Shown piece by piece: positions 25,201 to 31,732 of a stretch of DNA of 31,801 bases. Location: positions 1 to 31,801 of IMG/VR virus record IMGVR_UViG_3300045135_002353. One strand, written 5' to 3'. This stretch comes from a virus. Numbering within the stretch: position 1 is the stretch's first letter; each line of letters begins with the position of its first letter. Position numbers and translations under genes: made by a program. The notes beneath the pieces were generated by a model that saw only the letters and a list, made by a program, of their open reading frames with translations, did no database searches and had not been told where the DNA came from.

Positions 25201-25674
25201 TACAAACTTATCCCAGAAGGTAGTATTTGTAGGAAGATTGCTTGTGGTATCTTGTCTTGCAATGTAGATTGAACCACCATATACGACCACATCATTCTTT
25301 TGATATGGGGTGTTCTCGTCATATGATCCTTCGTACTGAATACCGTCTAAGAACCTGCTCCAATATGTTGCATTTGGAGGGGTAATATTAAATGAATCTT
25401 TAACCGATACGTATACAACACCACCGTGTGCAACAGTATCACCAATCTTATAGTTAACTGCTGTATCGAATTCACCCTGGAAGTTGAAGCCTTCAATCAT
25501 TAAGGCCCAATGGGTATCTACAGTGGGTAATACACCCGATGACTTTAATGCATAGGTATAGACATATACATTACCACCATATTTTACGATATCATTTGAT
25601 TCGTAGGTGGTAGAGTTACTCCAGTCCCCTGCAAAGTGAAATCTTAATTTACCTAAATCTATTAGTTGTGTCAT
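19267..25674 (-). CDS. Giant mosaic tail-fibre protein (2135 residues)
   Basis: Several regions follow in order. Residues 14-516 are ten repeats of about 49 residues with the pattern W/Y..xTxYxxxDxVxYGGxxYxxxx....P....W...xxG, like carbohydrate-binding CBM5/12-type units. Residues about 530-980 form a fibre shaft (TLFADPTDALHAATKSYVD and NGATLSID-type beta segments). Residues about 985-1390 hold units of GSGYTTAT..I.GDGTGATA. From about 1530 comes a YYVAPHGVDTPHSGRN.STPFASIKYAC start, typical of right-handed beta-helix (pectate-lyase-like) domains. The C-terminus has FPGRVYYVSTDQNGNFRVGEFF and a SLRLGSIGAQLGESI segment known in T4-like marine phage fibres. The start overlaps the preceding stop (ATGA). 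It probably forms a long host-binding fibre with glycan-binding repeats. Confidence 0.85.
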   Translation of the reverse strand: MTQLIDLGKLRFHFAGDWSNSTTYESNDIVKYGGNVYVYTYALKSSGVLPTVDTHWALMIEGFNFQGEFDTAVNYKIGDTVAHGGVVYVSVKDSFNITPPNATYWSRFLDGIQYEGSYDENTPYQKNDVVVYGGSIYIARQDTTSNLPTNTTFWDKFVEGVSPSGVYNDATAYVPNDLVAYGANIYRAKIESTGNAPSNTTYWELYVGGIKFLGNYDNVTEYYVNDIVVYGNTLYRSRETQTAVLPTVVTGWEKLTGGVSFEGDWDIATTYFDGDIVAYGNQSYRSTTTQVGTNPTTLVDWVLYGAGTSYKGDYSNATTYYIGDIVTYGGNNYIASIETVANVPTDTNNWNRFSAGFSYQGDYSSTTQYYINEVVSFGGSLYQADVDTIGDTPSDLADWTKIVSGIKVTGPWTASTEYATDEVVTYGGNTFICIVPHASNADFNVDNDTNGYWQKFNSGIRWRGVWSSGTQYFKDDVVKAGSSSYIASEDVIGGNSPASDPVPPEWENFATGAEGFLSKDGDTMLGYLTLFADPTDALHAATKSYVDRFVNATDGGTVEGPLVFDNTALGGAGLTLQNGANITVDGGSVTLQNGATLSIDAASTLAEVTVAGDINLNGGNLDTTQTSINIVNANAETVNFAGDATSLSIGAATGTTTINNNLVVTGTTAFNGGTIELGDGDADNVVFGADVNSNVIPNIDDTYDLGTATKQWKDIYIDGTASIDTVVVDETLSVTGNTYLTGELDTGIGGTTYTNTSLDPTGFDNSHPTTRGIIEFSDNGTRVYSIGTDGVVTEREDSTFATGTAYSVAATANTLVMYPASGQANFTYYVNGVRYEKTALESVTLAGTPTLYHYFHFADGVLSTSTTRDDASLISNAQVASLYISPSNNRITYISDERHGISIDGDSLVYAINTDGLQVISGFGLTATAGSENYVSTSAGVLRNADLRIDAPIKTSNKFASRLATDWKISDFGNTLISNKLSILGSVTVDNGGSGYRGATTTAVVQGDGSEATVELGFSAAPIASVTLTDGGYDYDAGTTAAITGDGTGATVSVDIPAGKNLATQAGGGLNLTNPGSGYTNPVITVVNDAGDTTGEGAVISHTLDLGTPIAAIQMDSLGSGYTTATATISGDGTGATADVTITANAVSDINITNAGTGYTTATVEITGDGTGAAATVYTLKNEIVDYLITNVGSGYTTASVTIDGDGQGATATASITAGGVADIVITNPGYNYTYATMTITGDGTGATAEPRLSGYPIASISFENNDARGKNYTVNPTVSIVEDGFGIVLDGGSPNSPNAPTPASITTALSSGNTINGLTLTDPGSGYTTATLSLGNIGAGNGAAFDSATEASSILSVTVTNGGKQYTYADIIITSPTGSGATFTSNLTPVPQYNENTAGQYDFNNIPAGKFTITYFVAINGVDNVIKIPSEYIFDSLVEAYMKATPEIEELKDFGLPFEKYEFIGFSILNHLGEIQTMPDTNQGDVVYYDLTDRIATNLVEDQVGDVGVAGRSLTVTNSGTSSQFIGATESDKVYYVAPHGVDTPHSGRNQSTPFASIKYACEQAGDNATIFVKTGSYTEELPIVVGSNTAVVGDNQRTVSVHAASGFETGTMWKLSNGAILNKMTFKGMTGWVPGSTADDITTSTPAGIAVAFNELSPVSTKSPYVLECSFIGDGGIGAYIDGTLHGSGNKSMIFHGYTIISDNGVGYWVDNGGLAELVSNFTYFCYFGYTCTNGSEIRSLNGNCSYGTYGASSSGFDAAEVPLTGTVVGQELNAVYISGTANVGDTITDDVTGATADILNIQYSADKVYVENVVGTFGAGNNLTTSSGGLFTADFGAVQDVRGFILILTGLSAEPRPGGSISLADDSISYVIQSVSGTYVDNTSNMVVVLSQEKPTGSAEGVAATVRYNYSQVRLTGHDFLQIGTGGTVTTNHPNEPTQPPAQGNEIQETFPGRVYYVSTDQNGNFRVGEFFKIDQATGTATLNANAFNLAGLTSLRLGSIGAQLGESINEFSSDGTLAGNSNIAVPTEQAVKTYVDARSLGRFSTQAFDYSNVTFDANGNISSAIADDITYTNVTWYHAGTDWSVFGGDDTRYWRLSSWTESFGSGSNITTQNITLNYNATTNLIDTITVV
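21500..22720 (-). repeat. In-gene tandem units encoding GSGYTTAT...GDGTGATA
   Basis: Within the giant fibre gene, short near-identical DNA blocks recur, for example the plus-strand run agtaccatcacc at several positions. They encode repeated G-S/T-G-Y-T-T-A-T and G-D-G-T-G-A-T-A motifs with variable spacing. They are protein repeats on a coding frame, not a CRISPR or transposon. Confidence 0.7.
24129..25635 (-). repeat. Ten tandem ~49-residue carbohydrate-binding-like repeats
   Basis: Residues 14-516 of the giant fibre gene hold ten units. Eight are 49-50 residues and the last two are expanded (54 and 56). Each has a conserved aromatic start (GDW, GEF, GDY), a central D-x-V-x-Y-G-G-x-x-Y and a closing W before a Gly. 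Unit divergence at the DNA level suggests old duplication. Confidence 0.8.
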
Positions 25675-25928
25675 ACGATTTTAACCTGTAAGTGACCGTT
25701 AGTACTCCATTGGAATTGAAGGGCATTTTGTGACCAAACCCAATGCTTATATGCGTATTTATCGATGATTCCATCTTGCAAGTTTGGAAGTTCTACAGCT
25801 TGAGTATCATCATCTATTAGTTGAACTTCTAGCCCGCCATTATCAGGATTAAGCTTAAACCCGTAAAAGGTTTTGTTGCCTAGATCCAACCCTTCTGGGA
25901 AGCCATCAGCTCCTTCTATACCAGCCAT
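25671..25928 (-). CDS. Small virion-associated protein, 85 residues
   Basis: The product starts AGIEGADGFPEGLDLGNKTFYGFKLN-type sequence and contains DDDTQAVELPN, then a WVWSQNALQFQWSTNGHLQV segment of beta character. Short proteins of this type precede long fibres in marine T4-like phages. The start shares a base with the preceding stop (TAATG). The stop overlaps the giant fibre start (ATGA), so it sits at the head of that message and is probably translated in coupling with it. The function is unknown. Confidence 0.65.
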   Translation of the reverse strand: MAGIEGADGFPEGLDLGNKTFYGFKLNPDNGGLEVQLIDDDTQAVELPNLQDGIIDKYAYKHWVWSQNALQFQWSTNGHLQVKIV

Positions 25929-26245
25929 TAATTAACTCCTGTTAAAAGAGATAAAACTATGTCGGCTGATAAATCAATAGCTGATTCAGCTTTGATTGAA
26001 TCACCAACCTGCAAAACTATCTTGTTGCCTCTCATAACTTCGTCACTAAAACCATTCTCTATTCTGAAGTTTTTCTTTATATAAACGTCATTAGACCCAT
26101 CATTTAAGATAAGACTAATAGGCACAATTTGGTTAATAGTATTAGATACGTTACAACCAATAAGCACAGTTTTTTCTGTAGCAGTGAATAGGGTAGTTAG
26201 TGTAGTACCAACCCCTGTTACTGCTACGTTTGTAAATGATGACAT
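25928..26245 (-). CDS. Small beta-rich virion-type protein, 105 residues
   Basis: It reads FTNVAVTGVGTTLTTLFTA, then TVLIGCNVSNTINQIVPISL and an ILNDGSNDVYIKKNF stretch. This is the pattern of small beta-sandwich proteins found among structural genes of many tailed phages. It ends in DIVLSLLTGVN. TAGGA precedes the ATG, and a late promoter octamer lies 34 bases upstream. It is the first gene of the unit that includes the giant fibre. No specific function is claimed. Confidence 0.65.
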   Translation of the reverse strand: MSSFTNVAVTGVGTTLTTLFTATEKTVLIGCNVSNTINQIVPISLILNDGSNDVYIKKNFRIENGFSDEVMRGNKIVLQVGDSIKAESAIDLSADIVLSLLTGVN

Positions 26246-26278
26246 AAATCCTACTTTAAGATCTTAGTATATAGATAC

Positions 26279-26286
26279 TATTTATA
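26279..26286 (-). promoter_or_regulatory. T4-type late promoter for the giant fibre unit
   Basis: There is an exact TATAAATA on the minus strand, 34 bases before the ATG at 26245. It would drive the 105- and 85-residue genes and the giant fibre. Confidence 0.75.
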
Positions 26287-26292
26287 CGAATT

Positions 26293-26829
26293 CTAACCTA
26301 AAGCTATGGCATAAGTTATAACATCGTCCTCAAAAGCTGCTAATCTATTCTCTACCCATTTTTTATCTACTGGGATATGTGTCTTCCAAGTTGTTCCGTT
26401 ATAAACAAGATCTACCCTTACATTACCAACATCTAAATCAATTGTACTGCCAGCTACGTCTCCGTCTATAGAAGATAAACCTGGATCTATAATAAGGGGA
26501 TCTGTTGTCCATGAACCACCGTCAAACAAAGTAACAAATGCTCCGGCGGTTGGTGAAGGCGGAAGGGTTAAAGTAAATGCCCCTGAGGATGTATCTGCAA
26601 GAAGAAAATCCCCTGCTGATGCTACAAAGTTACTTGATATTCTGGTAATTGTTATACCAGATGCACCACCAACGGCTTTACGTGCAATGATATCAATAGC
26701 ACCTGCATTATTTTTGTAATACAGTATACCGTCATCATAGTTAATAGCAAGCTCACCATACTCAAGATCCGAAGTTCCTGGCTGACTCGTTGGAGTCGAG
26801 GATTTTTTAAGTATAATTTTTGCTGCCAT
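26293..26829 (-). CDS. Fibre-module protein, 178 residues
   Basis: The N-terminus IILKKSSTPTSQPGTSDL followed by EYGELAINYDDGILYYKN is a common fibre attachment or trimer module, also seen in the 8377-10122 protein. A middle region with LADTSSGAFTLTLPPSPTAG is a beta segment seen in phage structural proteins. The C-terminus has WKTHIPVDKKWVENRLAAF. AAGGA precedes the ATG, 10 bases after the zinc-ribbon stop. Size fits a short fibre or tip protein. Confidence 0.7.
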   Translation of the reverse strand: MAAKIILKKSSTPTSQPGTSDLEYGELAINYDDGILYYKNNAGAIDIIARKAVGGASGITITRISSNFVASAGDFLLADTSSGAFTLTLPPSPTAGAFVTLFDGGSWTTDPLIIDPGLSSIDGDVAGSTIDLDVGNVRVDLVYNGTTWKTHIPVDKKWVENRLAAFEDDVITYAIALG

Positions 26830-26838
26830 GTGTATCCT

Positions 26839-27039
26839 TTACTCTTCGGTTATATCCTTGACCTCGATCTTTTCCCATTTGCCTATCGGGCATCGAGCTC
26901 CGGATAATCTAGTTTTGGCTGGCATAAAGCAGCCGCACTTCTTACATACGTTTATATTAGGTATAAGATGAACACACCTTCCGCAGAGAGCAATTCTTCT
27001 TGCTACTTCTGGATGTCCCTTACCTTCTACTATTGACAT
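26839..27039 (-). CDS. Mini zinc-ribbon protein, 66 residues
   Basis: The sequence has CGRC, then CKKCGCF and ARCPIGKW, so six cysteines in a C-x2-C...C-x2-C-x-C...C layout. This is typical of a small treble-clef or rubredoxin-like zinc fold, as in DUF6171-type phage proteins. AAGGA precedes the ATG, and a late promoter is 19 bases upstream. It sits in a fibre-gene neighbourhood but carries no fibre motif. Its function is unknown; nucleic-acid or protein binding are possible. Confidence 0.7.
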   Translation of the reverse strand: MSIVEGKGHPEVARRIALCGRCVHLIPNINVCKKCGCFMPAKTRLSGARCPIGKWEKIEVKDITEE

Positions 27040-27057
27040 AAAGAAAGTCCTTACTTG

Positions 27058-27065
27058 TATTTATA
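27058..27065 (-). promoter_or_regulatory. T4-type late promoter before the zinc-ribbon gene
   Basis: There is an exact TATAAATA on the minus strand, 19 bases before the ATG at 27039, in the short gap after the 27068 gene. Confidence 0.72.
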
Positions 27066-27067
27066 AT

Positions 27068-28111
27068 TTATTTCTTTCCAGGTACGGCTTTAACCGGTAC
27101 TTTTTTAGCACCTCTATCGATGTCACCTCGACCTTGAGACAGTGGACGGTATAGCTCACGAAGCTCCTGTGTTTTCTTAAAGTAAGCATCCATTCTTTCT
27201 TCGACATCGTCTTGCCAGTCAAAATAGAGACCAGACCATTTACATGCTAGTATATTACCTAGAAGTCTTTTTGCTTCGTCAATTCCGTGGCGTCGTTGGG
27301 CTATAGTTAATACACGAGAAAATGGCTGATATACCCCAGCACCCTCTGACTGATATTTGGAAATATTCGTAACAACCTTACCGAGAGCAGCTCCTGTAAT
27401 AGAGAATTCAGATGCAGTTGTAGTATAAACATGCGTACAGTTTTCAAGTAACTTTACACCAGAAGCGTCTTTTGGTAAAATCTTATTCCATCCAACTCTA
27501 CCAGCTAAGCCGTGTACTGCATCCCCTACTGTCAAAGGATGGGGCTTAAGATATACGTCATCTGTTTCGTTTATAAGTCTTAATACGTAATCCACATCAG
27601 CTAGGTCTAGAAGATTATGACCAGGCATAAACACAACATGGTTTATACCCTGATATTTTTCTTCTAGATCAAGTAGATCGTACTTGTCACATAGAGAATC
27701 AACAAAATGGGAAAGAGCTTCTTCCCCTTCTAACCCTGCGTCTTCTTTAGAGGCAAAATCGATTAGTCTAGAGTTAATCTCTCGAGATTGGGTAGCAGAA
27801 TAAAGACCCCCACCCGGGAATTCGGTATAGGTATATTCTGAGAAGTTGTTAGATTGATTTGCTGAAACATCGTAGGAGATGTAATAGAAATCTGGGCACT
27901 TACTACGAAGAGTAGCTTCTTGCTCAGTAGCCCAATTATTCCTTTTAGATCTTGAGATATAAGGACCTATCTTACCAGCACCAAATGTCTTTTCATCAGA
28001 CATAAGCTGGTCAGATAGGCGAGGAGCAATCTTAGGTTCGACCTTTGGCTCTTTTTCTCCGCTTGCCGGAGAATAGTTTGCATACTGGTCTAGATTTGTT
28101 TTTACTTCCAT
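27068..28111 (-). CDS. Putative capsule-type (KpsS/KpsC-like) glycosyltransferase
   Basis: This 347-residue protein has a GT-B-like C-terminal half. HVVFMPGHNLLDL is followed by DDVYLKPHPLTVGD (the KPHP motif) and then CTHVYTTTASEFSITGAALG with KVVTNIS. The same order, KPHP then a v.T.tS..g.eAal.G element, occurs in capsular polysaccharide or Kdo transferases. The first 100 residues are variable, with a basic SRSKRNNW stretch, and the C-terminus is Lys-rich. AAGG precedes the ATG. It lies among fibre genes, so virion glycosylation or host-glycan change is possible. The match is to short motifs only. Confidence 0.5.
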   Translation of the reverse strand: MEVKTNLDQYANYSPASGEKEPKVEPKIAPRLSDQLMSDEKTFGAGKIGPYISRSKRNNWATEQEATLRSKCPDFYYISYDVSANQSNNFSEYTYTEFPGGGLYSATQSREINSRLIDFASKEDAGLEGEEALSHFVDSLCDKYDLLDLEEKYQGINHVVFMPGHNLLDLADVDYVLRLINETDDVYLKPHPLTVGDAVHGLAGRVGWNKILPKDASGVKLLENCTHVYTTTASEFSITGAALGKVVTNISKYQSEGAGVYQPFSRVLTIAQRRHGIDEAKRLLGNILACKWSGLYFDWQDDVEERMDAYFKKTQELRELYRPLSQGRGDIDRGAKKVPVKAVPGKK

Positions 28112-28143
28112 AGTATTACCTTATCAAAATAACAAAAAGCATT

Positions 28144-28653
28144 TTATTCTATAGTTATAGTACTAGCATCAATTAAGAATGGATCTTCGTTAGAATCTGT
28201 GATATCAGCTAATTCTTGAGCTTTAGCATATAGTGTATCTATATTGTCTGTAGGAGTGAGTCCTAGAGCAACCTCTCGCTGATTCCTAAGTACCATCCAA
28301 TCGATCTGTCTAAGAACACGATCTCGACGTGTTCGGAGATAATTCCATCGACCAGAAAGACGTGGCAATCTAGCTGCTTCAGGTACTTCTTCTAGTCCAT
28401 ATGTTCTTACCCATTTACCTGTTTCTGGATCCTTTGAACAGGAGACTGCTTTAATAGCCATCTCTGCAGTTGCTTGAACAGTAATTTCATCAGGACCTAC
28501 CGGGGGAACCATTACATAGTCTGTACCAGCCAAAGTCATTTCGGTAATTCTAGCTGGTAGTGTTGTATTAACAAGAGAGTCGCGAAGCTCCTTCTCTGTC
28601 AACGGAAACTCTAAAACCTCATCAGTTTCTTTGTTTACTCTTGCGTATAGCAT
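28144..28653 (-). CDS. Tail-fibre assembly chaperone-like protein
   Basis: The 169-residue protein has a C-terminal helix-rich segment WNYLRTRRDRVLRQIDWMV (about residues 103-121) followed by a further helix. The R..RDR.L...DW pattern is the hallmark of phage tail assembly chaperone families (Phage_tail_APC/DUF4376 type). The N-terminus, YARVNKETDEVLEFPLTEKEL, fits the same group. GGAG precedes the ATG. It directly follows the repetitive Thr-rich gene, so that protein is the likely client. Confidence 0.65.
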   Translation of the reverse strand: MLYARVNKETDEVLEFPLTEKELRDSLVNTTLPARITEMTLAGTDYVMVPPVGPDEITVQATAEMAIKAVSCSKDPETGKWVRTYGLEEVPEAARLPRLSGRWNYLRTRRDRVLRQIDWMVLRNQREVALGLTPTDNIDTLYAKAQELADITDSNEDPFLIDASTITIE

Positions 28654-28663
28654 AGGATGCTCC

Positions 28664-30340
28664 TTATTGCGTGAACCAGGTCGTAGACCTAGAAGTCGTA
28701 AATGTTGTTGTTACGTTATCGTCTGTGAGCCAAGATGTAATAACCTCTGTATCTCGCGACGTTTCTTGCTGCGTTAGGTAATCTGTATCATATGTAGTCG
28801 TAGTTTCTCGAGTAGTTGGAACTTCATATGCAGTAGCACCAGTATTCTGCAGGTATGTAGTTGTGGTTGTACGAGAAGTACTCTGAGTAGTTATGTAATC
28901 AGTATTTCTATATGATGTTGATATACCAGACTCGGTTGGATATGTAGTAGGCTCCAATATAGAACTAAAAGTAGTTGAAAAACTAGTATACTGCGTTGTA
29001 CCCGGAGTAAGCTGGGTATACTGTGTTGGGTAAGTTGTGGACCCAGTATATTGTGTTACATAGACGTTATACCCTTCGCCCTGTGTAGGAACATAATAGC
29101 TACTATCATAGGTGGTAGTCCCAGGGGTATACTCAGTAACAGTTGTGTTAGCGTATATAGTATCCCTAGAGTAGAGCGTAGATCTTGAGCTTGGAGGTAC
29201 ATATCCGCCAGAGGGATTAGCCTCAATTATTGTTTGAGTAGTATTACAACTCAAAGAGCAATCTTGGCAGGTGCGCGCTAAATATGAAATAGTTGTATAT
29301 TGATCAAGCGTATATCCTGAATTATAAAACACAGTAGAAGATACAGGGAAATTCTGGTAAGACTCGTTAATTACAGTAGTATAAACAGCCACTTGACATG
29401 GTTCGCATCGAGACTCTACGTCTTGGCAATATGCAACTACGCCTGGATCCGAGGATGGATAACAGTCAAACACCCCATTATCGGGGTCAGTTTGGCCAGA
29501 CTCATAACCAACAAACTGGCTTGTGGTAGAAAATGATGTTACAGTCGAAACATACTGGGAAACATAAAAGGTTGGTTGACTATATGAATAAGCAGTTAGT
29601 ACCTGCGCTGGACTATAATAATTTACACCAGGAGAGCATGATACAACTGAGCAGCCGGCCGGTATAGGATCTTGTCCAGAAGGAGAACCATCTACATTGT
29701 AGTAGTAACATCCTGATGCAGAAGACGGGTATGAGTACGATGTAGTTGATGTACTGTATGTAGTAAAGAAATACCCAGTAACAGTTGTATTCTGGGAATA
29801 ATCTGTTGGCCTGGTAAGGTCGTACGAGGTAATATTAGTATAAGTAGTCGGCCGCGTAACTTCTGAAGTGTATAATGTATTATACGTATAAAAGTAAGTA
29901 TAATTAGTAGGTGTTGGAGTAATTACAGCAGCAGTAGTATTTTGCGGTGTATAACTAGTATACACCGTTCCCTGAGGAGTAAGGATTGTATCAATCGACG
30001 TATTATAATTACCTTTAAACGTATCATTACTAGTCGGAGTATATAATGTAGTTACATCATATGCGGTTGATACAGCATAAACCCAAGATGTAGGAAAATT
30101 TGTAACAAAACTGCTTGAGTATTCAGTATCTACACCAGGATCAGTAAATAGGGTATCGAAGGTAGTAGTAGTTATATTCGACGTAGGGGTAGGTGTATAC
30201 CACTGGGTTATATAAGTGGTAGGAGACAGCGTAGGAGCTGAAGTAGTAAAACTAGTATTAGTTAGCCTAGATGTAAGAAAGCTAGTAATAGCTGACGTGT
30301 ACTGACCTTTTGGAGTACCTAACCAGAGTCTACGTGACAT
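28664..30340 (-). CDS. Thr/Ser/Tyr-rich repetitive virion protein
   Basis: The 558-residue protein is dominated by Thr, Ser, Tyr, Pro and Asn in short degenerate runs such as TTTYLQNT, TTYDTDYLT and TPTPTNYTYFYTYNT. It has few charged residues and almost no Lys after the first 30 residues. About ten cysteines sit only in the middle (about residues 209-363), with SCSPGVNYY and ESRCEPCQ. The start used is the ATG at 30338-30340 with AAAGGA upstream. An in-frame start at 30379 lies inside the preceding gene. The opening, RRLWLGTPKG, is a plausible attachment segment. No known domain is recognised. A surface fibre or a heavily modified (possibly glycosylated) filament is inferred. Confidence 0.65.
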   Translation of the reverse strand: MSRRLWLGTPKGQYTSAITSFLTSRLTNTSFTTSAPTLSPTTYITQWYTPTPTSNITTTTFDTLFTDPGVDTEYSSSFVTNFPTSWVYAVSTAYDVTTLYTPTSNDTFKGNYNTSIDTILTPQGTVYTSYTPQNTTAAVITPTPTNYTYFYTYNTLYTSEVTRPTTYTNITSYDLTRPTDYSQNTTVTGYFFTTYSTSTTSYSYPSSASGCYYYNVDGSPSGQDPIPAGCSVVSCSPGVNYYSPAQVLTAYSYSQPTFYVSQYVSTVTSFSTTSQFVGYESGQTDPDNGVFDCYPSSDPGVVAYCQDVESRCEPCQVAVYTTVINESYQNFPVSSTVFYNSGYTLDQYTTISYLARTCQDCSLSCNTTQTIIEANPSGGYVPPSSRSTLYSRDTIYANTTVTEYTPGTTTYDSSYYVPTQGEGYNVYVTQYTGSTTYPTQYTQLTPGTTQYTSFSTTFSSILEPTTYPTESGISTSYRNTDYITTQSTSRTTTTTYLQNTGATAYEVPTTRETTTTYDTDYLTQQETSRDTEVITSWLTDDNVTTTFTTSRSTTWFTQ

Positions 30341-30350
30341 TATATTTCCT

Positions 30351-30731
30351 TTATGCGTTTTGACGCCAAGCCTGAACACCTAACCAATTTGATCCATTAT
30401 CATATGTTTCTAAGATAATTAGGGTCTTGCCAGAAGCATTAAGAATAGGGTAATTACCTTTGTCCCAAGTAGTTGTTGGTGGCCAGGTAATAGTTCCTTG
30501 ACCAGGATTAGTTAGGTAAAAGTAAATGGTATTTACTGATCCGCTTACAAGATTTGTAGCAGTAAATGTAGTATTGCCGGTAATAGTTGCTGTAATAGTC
30601 TCACCAGCATTTAAGTCTAGGGATATAACACCTGAGATGCTACCTAGATCTTGCTTCTTACCTCTGACATTGGCGTCGACGAGATTACGATTATCATCAA
30701 TAATCGTAGTGCCTGATACCTTTATTGCCAT
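30351..30731 (-). CDS. Fibre-associated protein, 126 residues
   Basis: The product starts AIKVSGTTIIDDNRNLVDANV, a fibre N-terminal motif common in marine T4-like phages. It continues with beta-rich ITATITGNTTFTATNLVSGS, a WPPTTTW segment and a C-terminal ETYDNGSNWLGVQAW typical of small virion or fibre tip domains. GGAG precedes the ATG, 36 bases after the S74 protein gene. It ends 10 bases before the start of the Thr-rich gene. Confidence 0.7.
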   Translation of the reverse strand: MAIKVSGTTIIDDNRNLVDANVRGKKQDLGSISGVISLDLNAGETITATITGNTTFTATNLVSGSVNTIYFYLTNPGQGTITWPPTTTWDKGNYPILNASGKTLIILETYDNGSNWLGVQAWRQNA

Positions 30732-30767
30732 CTTCGTATCTCCTAGAGAAACTCGGCTATAGGTCTT

Positions 30768-31724
30768 TTATTTGACTTTAGCTGATAACTCTTTAATTGC
30801 CTCAATGAGTATAGGAATAAGCGAGTCATAGGATACTCTCTTAATTCCATCTGAACCTGTGTTAACGACGACTGGAACTACCTCTTCTACCTGCTGAGCA
30901 ATCACGCCTATAGCAGCTTTAGAAGAATCTTTCCATTCAAAGTTTACGCCTTCTAATCTGTTTACCAGATCTAAAGCATTTTCTATAACGCTCACGTTTT
31001 TCTTTAAACTAATATCAGAAGTTGAATTAAAATCTGTTGCTGATATTGTTGACCCAGCAATTGGAGCCAATGCAAAGCTAGCATGACCCGTATCGATATC
31101 GATACCAGCAGAAGGCTCTGGTGTATACCCTTGATAGAACTTCCAGGTACCCCCATCTGTAGCATCACGGAATACGCCAGTGTGTGCATATCCAGAGGCA
31201 GTGCCATCAGAGTTATAACCGCCAGCTAATCCTAAGTCTAGATTGACATATGTCTTAGCATAGGTAGAACCGCCAGAGACGTAGGTGTCTGTGTTAGTAG
31301 AAGCAACTGTAACTGATGTTTCTGTTGTTGCAATAATTTCAGCACCATCTATATTAAAAGATGATGGTGTTACACCTTGAACAACAAGGAAATCCCCAAC
31401 TACATAGTTATTATCAACAGTGTATGTTACGTTAGTTCCGTCACCAGATGCTGCAGTTAGAGTACCTGCAGTTCTTTGATTCACGTAAATCATGGTATCA
31501 GCAACACCAAGATTCTGTACGTTTACAAAGGTAGTTGTACCTGATACTTCTAGGTCACCATCAACAGTCAAAGCACCAGTAAACTGGCCTGAACCAGTAA
31601 ACACAGGATTATTAATAGGAGCTTTAAGATCAAGCTCAGTACTAATATTAGTAAAGTTGGTATCTACCTCGCTATTTAATAGTCGGGTACCTTTTACACT
31701 ACGAAGTGTGAGTGCTACAGACAT
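30768..31724 (-). CDS. Tail fibre/spike with C-terminal S74 intramolecular chaperone
   Basis: The 318-residue protein has fibre-shaft segments in front, such as VNTFTNISTELDLKAPINNP-like sequence and TTTFVNVQNLGVADTMIYVN. A module with TPSSFNIDG and DTYVSGGS is shared with the 8377-10122 protein. The C-terminal 85 residues are a Peptidase_S74 chaperone: TSDISLKKNV, then LVNRLEGVNFEWK, IGVIAQQVEEVVP and VSYDSLIPILIEAIKEL. The serine before D-I-S-L-K fits the autocleavage position. S74 domains help a trimer fold and are then released by self-cleavage. AGGAA precedes the ATG and overlaps the stop of the gene upstream. Confidence 0.88.
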   Translation of the reverse strand: MSVALTLRSVKGTRLLNSEVDTNFTNISTELDLKAPINNPVFTGSGQFTGALTVDGDLEVSGTTTFVNVQNLGVADTMIYVNQRTAGTLTAASGDGTNVTYTVDNNYVVGDFLVVQGVTPSSFNIDGAEIIATTETSVTVASTNTDTYVSGGSTYAKTYVNLDLGLAGGYNSDGTASGYAHTGVFRDATDGGTWKFYQGYTPEPSAGIDIDTGHASFALAPIAGSTISATDFNSTSDISLKKNVSVIENALDLVNRLEGVNFEWKDSSKAAIGVIAQQVEEVVPVVVNTGSDGIKRVSYDSLIPILIEAIKELSAKVK

Positions 31725-31732
31725 TGTGATTC

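Noticed and set aside
30341-30379. Longer start for the Thr-rich protein
   Set aside because: It overlaps the preceding gene by 29 bases, while the internal ATG at 30340 has a clear AAAGGA element and a better first segment.
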